Source of the DNA: Globisporangium splendens
Lineage: Eukaryota > Oomycota > Peronosporomycetes > Pythiales > Pythiaceae
Length of the DNA: 64,000 bases
Assembly (NCBI GenBank): GCA_006386115.1
Contig: VFIW01000018.1
Coordinates: 434,001 to 498,000, forward strand
Direction of reading: 5' to 3'
In this document: positions 10,134-20,774 of the stretch, one piece after another
Numbering within the stretch: position 1 is the stretch's first letter
How the letters are laid out: every line of letters begins with the position of its first letter
Notes under the pieces: model-generated
What the model was told of the DNA's origin: nothing
Database searches by the model: none
What the model saw: only the letters and a program-made list of their open reading frames with translations
Translations under genes and position numbers: made by a program

Positions 10134-12513
10134 CTAGGTCGTGTAGCTGATTGACAATAGCCGTAGAGGGCCAGGAGTGCCTGGCCACGTAAAGCACTTT
10201 GGGTATGATGACGGCACTGGCAATTGCTGCACGTTGGGCGACAGAGTGAGTTTTGAGACGCGCAAGTCGAGTCTGACACGTAAGGCTTGGATGCACTTGG
10301 ACCAGTTACTTGCATTCGAAGGCGTTTGTCCGACTTGGATGCCGAGGTAGCGGCAATGTTCCTCACGTTGTAGCACATGAATGTCACTGACTGACTCTTC
10401 GGTGGAGCTGTATTCCTTGTTCAGCGGTAATACTGCAGATTTGTGCCGATTGACTCGAAGCCCAGATGCTGCTCCATATTTGTCCAGGATTGCAAACATG
10501 GCGTTAATATCCTTGGGATCGCTAAGATAAATGGTCGTGTCGTCTGCGTATCCTCCAAGTCTGACCTCAGTTGCGCATCCTGCTGCCTGGAGTTCAACGC
10601 CGTGTATTTCGTCACTCGCTTCGATTTTCCGATAAAGAACCTCTAACGCCAAGATGAAGAGAAGAGGGGCCAGCGGACATCCTTGACGAATTCCGGATGT
10701 TACGTTGTACTTTCTCGACAGGAAACCGTTGACAATGAACTTGTACGTGGTTTGAGAGTGTAACACCTTCACTAAGTGTACGAACTTCCATGGGAACCCA
10801 AGATGCTGGAGCGCTTGTACCAGAAAGCTGCGATCGAGTGAATCATAGGCTTTAGCAAAATCAAGGAGCAACGCGATCGCTCTGGACATGGCGGGGTCGC
10901 TTGTGGCCCGCTGTTGCGCAGCCAATAACACATCGATCGTAGTCGGGATTGCTCGCCCTGGAACGAAACCAGCTTGCATGTGATGGATAAGCCAAGGGAG
11001 CACAGTTCGTAATCTGGTTGCAAATATCCGTGTGAATATTTTGTAATCAGAGTTGAGGAGTGCGATTGGCCTGTAGTCCAGCGGCGATGCAGCAGAGACG
11101 GACTTTTTTATGCAGTGAATATGTGCTTCACTGAACGAACTTGGTAGAACGCATTCGGGTATCCACAAGTTGAAAAGTCGCTCGAATAGACCGGTAATCT
11201 CGTCACAGTGGTCTCTGTACCAGTCGTTGCCGAGTTCGTCAGGACCGTGAGCTTTGCCTCTCTTGCATTTCTTCACAGCCTGTTTAATTTCACTCGAATC
11301 GATCGGTTTGAGCAGGAAGCCTAATCTGTCCGACGGAGGAATAGCTGTTCCTGGATCAAGGATTTGATCGATGTCAGTTTGCAGAGTGGGCGCCTGTTGC
11401 ATGATTGATTTCCATCCTTCTCCCATGTCGTCAGCAAGTTCTCGTGAACGCATGGGTCCGTAAGTCGCTGTGCCACCGAGTGTGAAGATAGTGTTGTCAA
11501 GGAACTTGGTCGAGATACGCTTGTAGAAGGATTTGCTCGTTTTTCGTTCATGATGCATGTGCTCCCGAAAAATGCGGTCCCGTTTTGAAGCCTGCCACTT
11601 AGATTTGCATTCTGCAATGGCACGACGAATACTCGTGGCGGTGGTAAGAAACTCTTGCGACAACTCCACGTTTTGATCACCCACCGCCCCACCAGAGTGA
11701 TCGAGCATCTGCGCTTCTGATTCTGAGAGGCGTCGTTGCAACCTCTGGATTTTCTTCTTGTATCCTTGATTCAATCTGGCGAAGTACGATTTTTTAGCTT
11801 CAAGGTACCCGATCCTGAGCGCGATCTTGGCTTCATCCCACCAATTTGCTGTGGCCAGAGCATAATCACGAGGCGAAGAGTAACGTCCACGTAATTCATC
11901 AAGTTGATCATGAGCTTTTTCGAAGAAATCTTTTCCAATACTCGCCGCGTGCGCCGCTGCATTCTTCGGAAGTGGATAGACAACTCGAGGTTTCTTGCTT
12001 TGGATCACCTTGTCAGGAGCAGCTACTCGGATCGTGACTCCATTGTGATCGGAGAACGGACCAGCTACGCTTTGGTAGACGCTGCGAACCCAGTCGAGAT
12101 GGTCATTGCTGCAGTACCATCGGTCGAGCCTACTGCTGGCACTGTCACCTGAAGGCAGTGTATAGTAGTAGGTGTGATGCTGTCGATGGAATGCTTTGAC
12201 GTCTCGTGTGTCCGTGGCGCGAAGAGCATCATCCTCGAGGGTGTCAACAAGATTCAATTTCTGGAGCAGTTTCTTCAATTCCCTGGAATCGTGCACTTTG
12301 TTGTGGATGTTGTGAGACCTGTCTGTCATCTGGTTGAGAGTGCAATTAAAGTCTCCACCGCACAGAATGGGTCCATCATGTGACGAGAGGAGACCTGATA
12401 GTGCTCTGTAGAAAGCTTCCCTTGCAAATACGGTAGAAGGAGCGTAGATGTTGAGAAGTAACACCGTTTCACCAAGCAACGTCACCGTAGCTGCCATCCA
12501 GTGCGCATTCCAC
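10134..12513 (-). pseudogene. LINE A endonuclease (partial) and reverse transcriptase
   Basis: The frame is open on the minus strand for about 790 codons within the element; an apparent extension to 12596 is host sequence. It begins inside the endonuclease domain (GGDFNCTLNQ, SRLDRWYCS, SDHNGV) and continues through reverse transcriptase fingers and palm: HGPDELGNDWY, DFAKAYDSLDR, GIRQGCPLAPLL and catalytic YADD at about 10540. A frame change near 10265 separates it from the downstream zinc-binding/RNase H part. RT residues look intact, but the 5' truncation makes the copy non-autonomous. Confidence 0.88.
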
Positions 12514-12528
12514 AATGGACCGCAAGAT
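12514..12528. repeat. 15-bp target-site duplication, right copy (LINE A)
   Basis: AATGGACCGCAAGAT, identical to 8467-8481, abuts the truncated 5' end of copy A. Confidence 0.9.
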
Positions 12529-12567
12529 GATGGCTGATGGTGCAGCAATTTCATCACAAGATGGCAT

Positions 12568-13554
12568 GTGCTCACATGGCAGGTACAAACGGTCACAAAC
12601 TATGCGATGGATGGCGAGTGTGAGACGCCAGTTTTAGAGACAGCTTCAATGAATGGACATGCCGAGGTTGTGCGAGACCTTTTGGCTCATGGAGCGAGCA
12701 TTGACGACTCCGGTAGACAAGTAATGACTTCCCGTTGCCACGCAGCGCAGAATCGACATACAGAAGGCGTTCGTGTGCTGTCGGAGAGCTTTGCCAACGT
12801 GAACCGACAAAAATGGAAACACCCCGCTGTGGTGCGCTGCTCGCAGCGGAAATGTGGACGAGGTGACGGAACTGCCGAAGAGCTATGTGAGCGTAGACAA
12901 AGTCAATAACGATGGGGTGACGTCCATATGGGTCGCTGCACATAATGACCACGCGGATGCGGTTGCAGCTTTGCTGCGCAGATCTCGGAATGCGGACGTG
13001 ACGGATAACGTCGGAGCGACTCCACTACTTGCCGCTCCCCGAAATGGCCGCGTTGAAGTGGTCTGCAAGCTGCTCCAAAGTTCTGCAAGTGTGACCAATG
13101 CTGACAAGAACTGGACGACTCCATTACTCGCTGCTGTTCAAAATAACCACGTCGAAGCGGTTACTCTGCTCTTGCAAGGCTCTGCAAATGCGAATGTGGT
13201 TGACTGCAACGGAGTGACTCCATTACTCGCGGCCGCTCAGAGCAGAACGGTAGCGAGGGTGTGACCAACGTGTTGTTGCAGAACTCTGCAAGCGTCGATC
13301 TGGTCAATTACACTGGAGAGACTCCATTACTGGTTGCTGCGGGGAATGGTCATGCTGAAGCGGTTTCTATTCTGTTGAAGAACTCCACAAGCGTTGGCAA
13401 AGCGAACAAGAAAGGAATCATTCCATTGCTGGCTGCAACTCAGAATGGCGATGTCGATGTGATGTCCATGCTGCTGGGAAACAATGCGAACCCGGGTATC
13501 ACCGGCAACGACGGAATAGCGCCATTTGATTGCTGCTCGGGGTGGACGCGCTAA
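12568..13554 (+). pseudogene. Ankyrin-repeat protein, frameshifted remnant
   Basis: Successive plus-strand frames encode about eight ankyrin repeats of roughly 33 residues. Examples of the consensus are GATPLLAAPRNGRVEVV, TTPLLAAVQNNHVEAV, ETPLLVAAGNGHAEAV and IPLLAATQNGDVDVM. The repeats jump frame near 12850-12900 and meet a stop at about 13264 before continuing, so no single frame spans them. Ankyrin arrays mediate protein binding; no partner domain is visible. The LINE A insertion lies only 40 bases upstream and may have removed the 5' part. Introns could explain one jump but not all. Confidence 0.7.
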
Positions 13555-13910
13555 AGTGGTGTGTTGATGGGGATGACGATATTGCAGTGGTCGCCTCTGT
13601 GTTGCAACGCGCTTCTTGCCGGAATTATCTGCCAAAGGCAGGCTCCGATGAAGCCCGAGCTGTCGCTACAATCGCACGTTTTGATGTGTTTTCTTACGGC
13701 AACATATTCGTGACGGCCAGACTGAGATCTCGCGATTGGCTTTGCGACAAAATGAGTTTCGAGACCATCCCCACGTGCAGACAGATAGACTCCAGATGCA
13801 TAAAAGATTGTTAAATAGCGCCAAAGCATGCAGGTGCCTCATTTCCATCATCACTAGTCAGAGATGCGAGTGACTCCACGCCTGGCTGGGCAACGTAGAC
13901 CGAAGCAAGA

Positions 13911-14980
13911 AATGGTGGTCAAGGCATGCTGGCGGCAAATCGCTCGCAGGTGGGAGGGAGGCGCTCCAAGTCGAGCTCCACGGCAACTACTCGGTCGAAC
14001 GCATGCGCAACTTCAAGCACTACCTCGACACCAGCAGCGGCACACGCGTCATGGTTTTCATGACCGCCACTCCACTTTCGTGTCTTCTTGCAGCCATTGG
14101 TCCCGATCTGATCCCATTAGAGCCGCCCGAAACGGGACTCAAGCATAGCCACCTGTTCTGAGTGCGCATGGTTGTCTTTGAATTAACCCTCACATCGTCT
14201 GCCCTAGAGCAGTGCTGTCACTACATCGCACGACTACCGATGGCAGCTCTCCAGATCGTGTCCGTGTCACTGGTCATGAGCATTGGAACCGTGGCATGAG
14301 CGTTCGGTTGGGCATACTGGATGGGGTACCCGTTGCCATTTACGTTACTTGCATGTGGTCCGTGCGCGTGTGTGCTCATGGGCGGCATGATGGCTCTGGT
14401 GTGGCGGAAACACTTCGTAGCGGACCCAGGACTGGCGAAAGAGGTGCTCTTCTATGACCTCATACTGGGAGCGCAAGTCGGATACGCTTACGTGTATCCA
14501 GCATACACGTTCGCCTTCAATAAACTCTCGGGGTGGCCGCAAGCAGTCTTTGCGCTGTTGCTTCCCGCCATGGAGATCGCTGTGAAGAACGGAATGAGCT
14601 ATTTGGTGTACGGCCAAGAAGACGTCCGGTCCGAGTTCATCATCTTGAACACTGAAGCCTTCCATGCACTCTTCGTGGCTACCTGCTTGCAGGGTTCCAC
14701 CTACATTGCCACGACGGCGATCTTAGTGGCGGCCGACTTTTTGCATGCATGCTTATCATTGCGCGATGTAAATGCAATCGTGGAAGAGATTCGCGAGTCT
14801 CTCGGCAATGAAAGGCGCGACGAAAATGACGAGCGTAATGGTCAAGCCGCAGTCAACTCCATGTCCTCGCCAAGAACTTTGCACTACATTGAGGCTGCAA
14901 TGTTCCTGCTCGAGAACCACGACCACCTTCATTGCGAGCCACACACACATTCCCTCACAGTCTTCGTTGCCTTCACTTGA
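13911..14980 (+). pseudogene. Multi-pass membrane protein family, broken copy 1
   Basis: This is homologous to the intact gene at 34313-35881. The N-terminal part (ACWRQIARRW, then LQVELHGNYSVERM) is split by a frameshift at about 13955. A TGA at 14159-14161 follows SHLF, where the intact gene has Trp (QMFWLRG). The frame then resumes from 14321 with the hydrophobic segments and motif YVYPAYTFAFNKL. The C-terminus ends early at 14980. The family is unnamed to me, is predicted to span the membrane eight or nine times, and has unknown function. Confidence 0.75.
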
Positions 14981-15300
14981 AAGAATGCGGCAAAAGCCAA
15001 CGTATCCATTCAAGGTCTCATGTGGTTACGCTTTTTGTGAACAGTGGGTTACACTCCGCCATCCGGATAACTGACTGGCTCGACATTTAATCGAAAGTAG
15101 AAGGAATGGAACCGACTTGACAGGTGGACGGTTGCCTGCGAACGTACTGTATAATGACAGGCTTGCGTTGATTGGAGCTGGTGCACATTCGCCACTTTGC
15201 TTCTTTTTCTTTTCATGAACAAATACAGGATTTTCTATTATGACTTGCTAGTATTTACGATTGGGATGACAGAGGGACCTTTTTTCGACTTGTCTGCAGC
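14981..15300. other. Intergenic, nothing recognised
   Basis: Short A/T-rich spacer between the broken membrane-protein gene and the uridine phosphorylase stop codon; no coding signal. Confidence 0.5.
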
Positions 15301-16209
15301 TCACGCCTTGAGCGCGGCGTCGATCTTCTTCTTGATGTAGTGCAGAAGCACGGCGGCCGGACGCTCTTCGTAGCCCTTCAGCGTGGCGTGGCTGGACAGC
15401 ACCTGGTCGCCGTTCAAACGGTTCAGGAGAGTGACGCACACGACAGCCACGGGGATCTTGAGCTTGTAGCAGAACGCGGCAAAGCCACGCGCTTCCATCT
15501 CGATGTTCTTGACGCCATTCTCCGAGCAGTGCTGCAAGAAGCGCAGCTTGTCTTCCGAAGTGTACTCGCAGACAGCACCATCGAGACGGCCCTGACCTTC
15601 GTAGAAGTCGTCACACGTGAGCGTCTTGCCGACAGCGTATGGCAATTGCAGTTCTTGCGCCGATTGTGTGATTTCATCCACGACTTCCTTCGTGCAAATA
15701 GATGGTCGTCGCTGGATGTCGCCGAGCACCGCAACTTCGTGGACGGCTTCCATCTTGTTGTTCACACCTTCCGAGGTGAACACGACAGTGCCGCCTTCGA
15801 CACCGACGCCACCGCTCGTGCCCATGCGAATGTACACCGCGTCGTGCGCACCGGCGTATTCAAGGAGCTTGGTCACTTCATGGAGCAAGATGGACACCGA
15901 CGGCATGCCCATGCCGTGGTTCGCGATCAAAACGGGCCCAACCTTGAAGAGCACGTAGCGAGACGTGCTGCCGATCGGCGCCAGCGAGTATCCGAACGGC
16001 GTGGCAATGTCCAGCACTTCGGCGACGCTCTGCGCGAATTGCGTCATGCGCTCCGAGCTCCCACCCGTGACGAAGAACTTGACATCGCCGAAGAGGTCGA
16101 CGACCTTCTGCTGCTCCTCCTTCGAGCACGACAGACCGATGTGGAACAGCACGTCGTTGTCCATGTCGCGGAGGTGGCTGTTGAGAACGTGGACGGAGCT
16201 GGAGACCAT
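15301..16209 (-). CDS. Uridine phosphorylase
   Basis: This single-exon 302-residue protein catalyses phosphorolysis of uridine to uracil and ribose-1-phosphate in pyrimidine salvage (cytosolic). It matches the eukaryotic UPP1/UPP2 type along its length: DVLFHIGLS near 20, FGDVKFFVTGGSSERM near 40, the phosphate/ribose loop IRMGTSGGVG near 127, the uracil-specificity segment FYEGQGRLDGAVC near 200 and NIEMEARGFAAFC near 232. Length is normal for the family. The ATG at 16207-16209 is the first in frame and gives the expected N-terminus. No intron is needed. Confidence 0.93.
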   Translation of the reverse strand: MVSSSVHVLNSHLRDMDNDVLFHIGLSCSKEEQQKVVDLFGDVKFFVTGGSSERMTQFAQSVAEVLDIATPFGYSLAPIGSTSRYVLFKVGPVLIANHGMGMPSVSILLHEVTKLLEYAGAHDAVYIRMGTSGGVGVEGGTVVFTSEGVNNKMEAVHEVAVLGDIQRRPSICTKEVVDEITQSAQELQLPYAVGKTLTCDDFYEGQGRLDGAVCEYTSEDKLRFLQHCSENGVKNIEMEARGFAAFCYKLKIPVAVVCVTLLNRLNGDQVLSSHATLKGYEERPAAVLLHYIKKKIDAALKA

Positions 16210-17646
16210 CGTGGCTGCTGGTTTACTGGGGACTCGAGATGGAGAACTGGATCACGCTTGACACGTACACGGCGAATTCGAGAATGAGCGCCTCCAACGA
16301 CAGCGCATTCTGCTGACGTGGGGGACAGTGGGAGAGCGATCGACCTCGACAGCGATGCCACGCATTCATTGGCACACGCGACATGCACGTTGAACTTTTT
16401 CTTTCGTGCATTCAGGCACGAAAAGGGACAGAAACGCTGGGCATGCGCGAGGTTCGCGCGTTTTGACTGGCTGAGAGGCCAGTCGTCTGGTATGGCATCA
16501 CTGCATGACAGCGAACAAAATTGGGCTCATAGCCGCAGTGAAGTGACAGGGAGGGAGGTTCATGAAGCAGGGGGTCTGGTATGTCATCGAGTTGCTACAT
16601 CCCAGTCATGTGGCCATGTGGATATGCTGTCACAGTGATTGGACGACGGTTTCTCAATCATGCATATCACATTCGTGTCCAAGTGCGTTGGAGACTCAGT
16701 GTCACCAAAAGAAGGTTGGATGGAAGGCTTTTACTGTGCGATACTGTAGGGTATGGACCGTTTTTTCGAGTGAACTTGAACAACTAAACCTTGTTTTGGG
16801 CAAGAATGTCCATGCTGGCGCTTTGCAGTTGTTCGGTTGCAGCATATTCAACCCTAACCATGCTGCACAGGTCGCAATTGATTCCCTCTAAACAAATGAG
16901 ACGCTTAATCTAATATTCATCTTGCATAAATTGACACAGCGAATTGTGCACCTTTGATTTACTGAATGCAAGCCTTTGGGTTTTGAAGATATCCTTTCAG
17001 CATATTGACAGAGGGTTCAGCCGATATTGGAGATGAAAGCGTATTGCATGAGGGAGGTCAGCAATGCTTATGCTTGAATTAACGAACTGACGAGTACAGT
17101 GCATTGGATATGCTACAGGACAGTTCGCCTCCTGCAAGTTGAACATACTGCTGTTCTTTTTCTTGTGGTAGACCCGCTGGCTTCGCATTCACGCTCTCCA
17201 TGTGCAAACTCGAATTCCAGAATCACTGCTGGCCAGACTTCCACTTCGCTCTTTGAGTGCGAGAGAAACATAAAGCAAGCTATCAATCCTTGCTTCCTTA
17301 GGTGCAAAGGTGTGGGCACAAAGTGTGCAAAGATGAAACTGTGCGAACGGTTAAGTCGAGAAAATGTGATGACGAGGATGAACGTTGGTGACGAGGAAAT
17401 CAAGAATCTATTGACTCAAACCGACACGGCAGCGAGACACACTCGTTGTTCAACTCAATGTAAACTTTATTTAGCGTACAAGACTGTCTCTTTCATTGAA
17501 TCGGCCACATTGGCAAATCACCGACGCTGAAATCGGGATAAAGGGTCTAACACATATACGGGGAACTGCGCTTCTTACACGTCACATGCAGTTCATCTCT
17601 CGACGGTTCGCGCGCGCCGGAGTGGAACGCGATTAGGTTCATACAT
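16210..17646. other. Intergenic, no supported gene
   Basis: A plus-strand open frame at 17099-17530 (143 codons) has no domain, and its minus-strand shadow is equally long. I do not call it a gene. This region is upstream of uridine phosphorylase and downstream of the temptin-like gene. Confidence 0.45.
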
Positions 17647-18228
17647 TTACTCGCACAGCAGTCCACTCGGGATGGTGGCGGCAGGAGTGGCGGCTGGCGT
17701 CGTAGCCTTGCCGCTTGGAGTGGTCTTCGCTGGCGTCACCGATGGGGTCGCTGCCGCGGAAGCTGGGGCTGGAGTGGTCTTTGCAGCAACTGGGGCTGCT
17801 GTGGTCGCCGCTGGAGCTGTAGTCGTCGCTGGTGCCTTGGTGGCGGCTGGAGCTGTAGTCGTCGCCGGTGCCTTGGTGGCGGCTGGAGCTGTAGTCGTCG
17901 CCGCACAGGTCGTTCCGTCAGCCTTAGGAGCCGAGAGCTTGAAATCTGCGTCACCGCCTGTCCACTTGCAGCAAGGATCTCCGAGCGCAGATCCGACCGT
18001 GATGCTGGAACCTGGCCAAGTCTTCTTGCAGACCGCGCTCCACGACAGCCCTGCTTCGGAGAACATCGTGCCGAATGCAGTGTAGCCGTCCGAGGTGTGG
18101 CCGAGCGACTTGCCCATTGCTTCACCGTTCGGGATCTTGGCCGAGTACGCCGGTTTGGCGGATGTCAGCGACACGAGCGCAGCACCGCAGAGAGCGGCGA
18201 AGACAGCGATCTTGACGTTGGCGAGCAT
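17647..18228 (-). CDS. Secreted temptin-like protein with Thr/Ala/Pro-rich tail
   Basis: 193 residues. The start is the ATG at 18226-18228, because the N-terminus then becomes a clear signal peptide (residues 1 to about 24, ending LTSA). Residues 25-95 carry the temptin Cys/Cys domain pattern: KIPNGEAMG, a GH, an FGTMFSEAGLSWSAVC segment and GDPCCKWTGG. The tail from about 105 to 185 is a low-complexity Ala/Thr/Pro array with 12-residue repeats, likely O-glycosylated, ending in a final Cys. Temptin is a pheromone-attraction protein in Aplysia. In oomycetes such proteins are predicted to be extracellular and their function is not established. The calcium/DSDGDG-like segment between the Cys residues of animal temptin is not conserved here. 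Confidence 0.75.
   Translation of the reverse strand: MLANVKIAVFAALCGAALVSLTSAKPAYSAKIPNGEAMGKSLGHTSDGYTAFGTMFSEAGLSWSAVCKKTWPGSSITVGSALGDPCCKWTGGDADFKLSAPKADGTTCAATTTAPAATKAPATTTAPAATKAPATTTAPAATTAAPVAAKTTPAPASAAATPSVTPAKTTPSGKATTPAATPAATIPSGLLCE
17812..17900. repeat. In-frame 36-bp tandem repeat in temptin-like tail
   Basis: About 2.5 near-perfect 36-bp units on the + strand (GCTGGAGCTGTAGTCGTCGC and following) encode APATTTAPAATK. Length variation by replication slippage would preserve the frame. Confidence 0.75.
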
Positions 18229-19720
18229 GATCAGAAGAAGGCGAATGTGAAGGCGGAGGAGTGGCTCTGGGCGGAACGGAGTGGAATGGAGAGTGAGGCA
18301 GGCTGGAGAATTGAGCCACAACCAGAGTCTGGTAGAAAAGGTGGCGAGACTGTAAGGGCGGGACACGTACGACACTGCTTGCCGCAAGAGCAGATGGCGG
18401 CACCGCGCCTTTGCCAGCGCCTGCTTTGTTATTCTACATTGAGCTAACATAGCGCCAATTGACTAAGTTATTAGATAGAAAGCGCGCGATGGTCAGCGAT
18501 TAAGAAAGTCAGTTTGCAAGATGAACATGGCTTCTCCGCTTCACCCACTTGGCAATCCTTGATCGATCGGTGCGCACCACCAGGTTTCACCTTATGCAAT
18601 GCGTATACCTATTCTACTCAACATCAATAGGGTCTCTACAATAGCTTATGTTTAGAGAAATCTGGATGGTATCGTATCAAAAGAGTCGAGATACAATAAG
18701 AAGGGAATAGAAAGAGCGATCTTCGAACGACATCGCGTTGAAGACAGCTGTTGTGCGCGCCGGATCGTCGGAATCTGTTGGTCCGCTTTTGTGAGCCGAG
18801 GTGAACCCACCCAGCCATATGGACAGCTGGTAGTCCTCAGTCGGTTCAGTCAGGCGTTGCACCTTGCAAGCTTGAAAGGTGAGTCGGTTTATCAATACAA
18901 CCTTGGCTGTTTCGGGGTTATTGCCTGACCACATAATGTAATTTACCAATACATCGTATCTCCGCCGCTAGCCTGTTGTTCTCGAGTTTCAAGCCAACTT
19001 GAAGCGATTCGCATCAGTTGGTTCCGAAGCCTGTTCTTTTGCTGTTGCGGCAGCGAAGTAGTTTTGGTTTTCGCCTGTGTGTGTGTGTGTGTGCCGCCCG
19101 CATTACTTGAACTCTTCGCATCAACACTCAAGGACTTCTCGTCGCCGCATTCGATTACTTCCTGGTGGTGTACAACAAGCACAGTTCCGCGGTCGTGATG
19201 CAACAGTGGCGCTTAGTTTAATACACTGCCAGTATCTCTAGTAGGAAATCTCAACCTAGCAAGTCCTTTACATTATTATCTCAGCAAGATCAGGCATTTG
19301 CGGTCGAACTGGTTTTGAGACCTACACCCCGTTGTGTCGGTATGTCCTCGTCAGCAAGCATGCTTTCTTTGCAGCGCGCTCCTTTCTTGAGTTCATTGGC
19401 AAAATTCCTCAATCTGTAAACTTCGCGACGTAAAGCCGTGGTCAATCTTTTTTATTTGCGTCGTGCTGTTGTCTTGATTTCCATCAGCACTGCTTTTGAA
19501 TCGCGCACCACACCTCAACCCTCGCACACAGTTATTTATCCGGATGCAGCACTGCTGCACCGTCTACGACTCATCAAACACCGAAATATCGGTATCAACC
19601 AGTACAATACCAGTTGATGAATATCCTGCTAAGTACGGTTCAATACCTACATCAGGATCTTCTGTCTAATCCGGTAACGACCTCATCGAGTGGCTCCAGT
19701 ATCTTCTTCCATTTTTATGC
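18229..19720. other. Divergent intergenic region
   Basis: It lies between the minus-strand temptin-like gene and the plus-strand thiamin pyrophosphokinase and presumably holds both promoters. A (GT)n tract sits at 19076-19091. The only open frames are short and lack domains. Confidence 0.45.
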
Positions 19721-20722
19721 ATGCAAATCGGCAGGAACGCAGTGACTTTGTTGCATCGCACCATTTCTTCTGCGAGCCTCTCTACGCTGCGAGCACTAGC
19801 GACCACCGCTGTGTGCATATCGCCGCCTTTGTCGCGTCAACGCAGCACTTCTCCCGTGTATTTGCGCTTCGCACGACGTCCGCAATCAACGACAACACGC
19901 ACGATGGCGACCTCCACCAAGACGCACTCCAACTTGTTCTGGACCGATCCCGCGGAGTCTCGCGCGTCGGTGCCGCGGTTGGCGGTGCTCCTGTTAAACG
20001 CGCCGCACAGCTCGTGGCATATTAAGAGGCAGATCGGCCCGCACTCCAAGATCCACGCGAGCGAGCTCTTCTGGAACCTCTGGAGCAACGCGCACCTCAC
20101 GGTGTGCGCCGACGGCGGTGCCAACCGCCTATACGACCGTAGCGTCAAAGTCGAAGCGCTCGACGTGGTCAGGCCGCAGTACATCAAGGGCGACCTGGAC
20201 TCGCTCCGCGACGATGTGCGCGAGTTCTACGCGCAAAAGGGCACGACAATCATCCAGGATCCGGACCAGGACACGAACGACCTCGACAAGTGCCTGCAGC
20301 TGATCCACGATCTCCAAGAGCAGCAGGACGCAGACAAGGGCAAGTTCTCCGTGATGGTCTTTGGCGCCATGGGCGGTCGCTTTGACCAGGAGATGCAGAG
20401 CATCAACGCGTTGTTCCGCTGGAGCGAGCGCTTCCAGCAGATCGTGCTGCTGTCCAAGGAAACCACGGTGCGGCTGCTGCTCCCGGGGATCCACCACGTC
20501 ATCGAGCCAAACTTTCACTTTGAAGCGCGCACGTGCGGACTGGTCCCCATCGCTGGTGCGTGCTCGTCGACGACGACCACGGGTCTGAAATGGAACCTGA
20601 ACGGCCAGGAGATGAAGTTTGGCGGTCTCGTCAGCAGTTCCAACCACGTCGACGATGCGCACGACGTCGTCCACGTGGAGAGCTCTCATCCACTCATCTG
20701 GACAACGGAGCTCAAGAAGTGA
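19721..20722 (+). CDS. Thiamin pyrophosphokinase
   Basis: It transfers pyrophosphate from ATP to thiamin to make thiamin diphosphate. Family motifs are all present: CADGGANRLYD (about residue 128), YIKGDLDSLRDD (156), DPDQDTNDLDKCL (182) and GAMGGRFDQEM (214), with a C-terminal thiamin-binding domain (TTGLKWNLNG). From the ATG at 19721 the protein is 333 residues with an Arg/Ser-rich, acid-free leader of about 60 residues that resembles a mitochondrial presequence. Starting at the internal ATG 19901 (MATSTKTHSNLFW) gives a standard cytosolic-length enzyme. Both forms could be made. The gene converges on the coiled-coil gene with about 50 bp between stops. Confidence 0.92.
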   Translation: MQIGRNAVTLLHRTISSASLSTLRALATTAVCISPPLSRQRSTSPVYLRFARRPQSTTTRTMATSTKTHSNLFWTDPAESRASVPRLAVLLLNAPHSSWHIKRQIGPHSKIHASELFWNLWSNAHLTVCADGGANRLYDRSVKVEALDVVRPQYIKGDLDSLRDDVREFYAQKGTTIIQDPDQDTNDLDKCLQLIHDLQEQQDADKGKFSVMVFGAMGGRFDQEMQSINALFRWSERFQQIVLLSKETTVRLLLPGIHHVIEPNFHFEARTCGLVPIAGACSSTTTTGLKWNLNGQEMKFGGLVSSSNHVDDAHDVVHVESSHPLIWTTELKK

Positions 20723-20774
20723 TTGTGGTAATCTTCATAGTATATTTTTATGCCAGGAATGCTGTTGCGACTTT

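Larger units (their letters stand above)
8482..12513 (-). mobile_element. LINE copy A, 5'-truncated non-LTR retrotransposon
   Basis: The 3' end (TTATAAGGTGAGG on the + strand) is shared by copies A, B, D and the nested copy. Minus-strand coding order is the C-terminal part of an APE-type endonuclease (GGDFNC, SRLDRWYC, SDHNGV), reverse transcriptase (YADDTTIYL), a zf-RVT-like region (HLFWECPKAKLVW) and RNase H. The copy is flanked by a perfect 15-bp TSD. It lacks the endonuclease N-terminus (5' truncation). Relative to copies B and D it also lacks an internal block of about 0.7 kb near 10010, between the RT thumb region and the zinc-binding region. Confidence 0.92.

Noticed and set aside
12514..12596. 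N-terminal extension of the LINE A reverse-transcriptase frame
   Set aside because: This lies outside the TSD and is host sequence open by chance.
13530..13829. Possible kinase segment after the ankyrin repeats (DVFSYG)
   Set aside because: One short resemblance, with no HRD or DFG motif nearby.
15340..16287. Long plus-strand frame opposite uridine phosphorylase
   Set aside because: It mirrors codon structure of the real gene and has no domain.
17099..17530. 143-codon plus-strand frame
   Set aside because: No domain, no homology I recognise, and an equally long frame on the other strand.
19076..19091. (GT)n tract as part of a CRISPR or regulatory array
   Set aside because: A simple dinucleotide microsatellite with no repeat-spacer structure.
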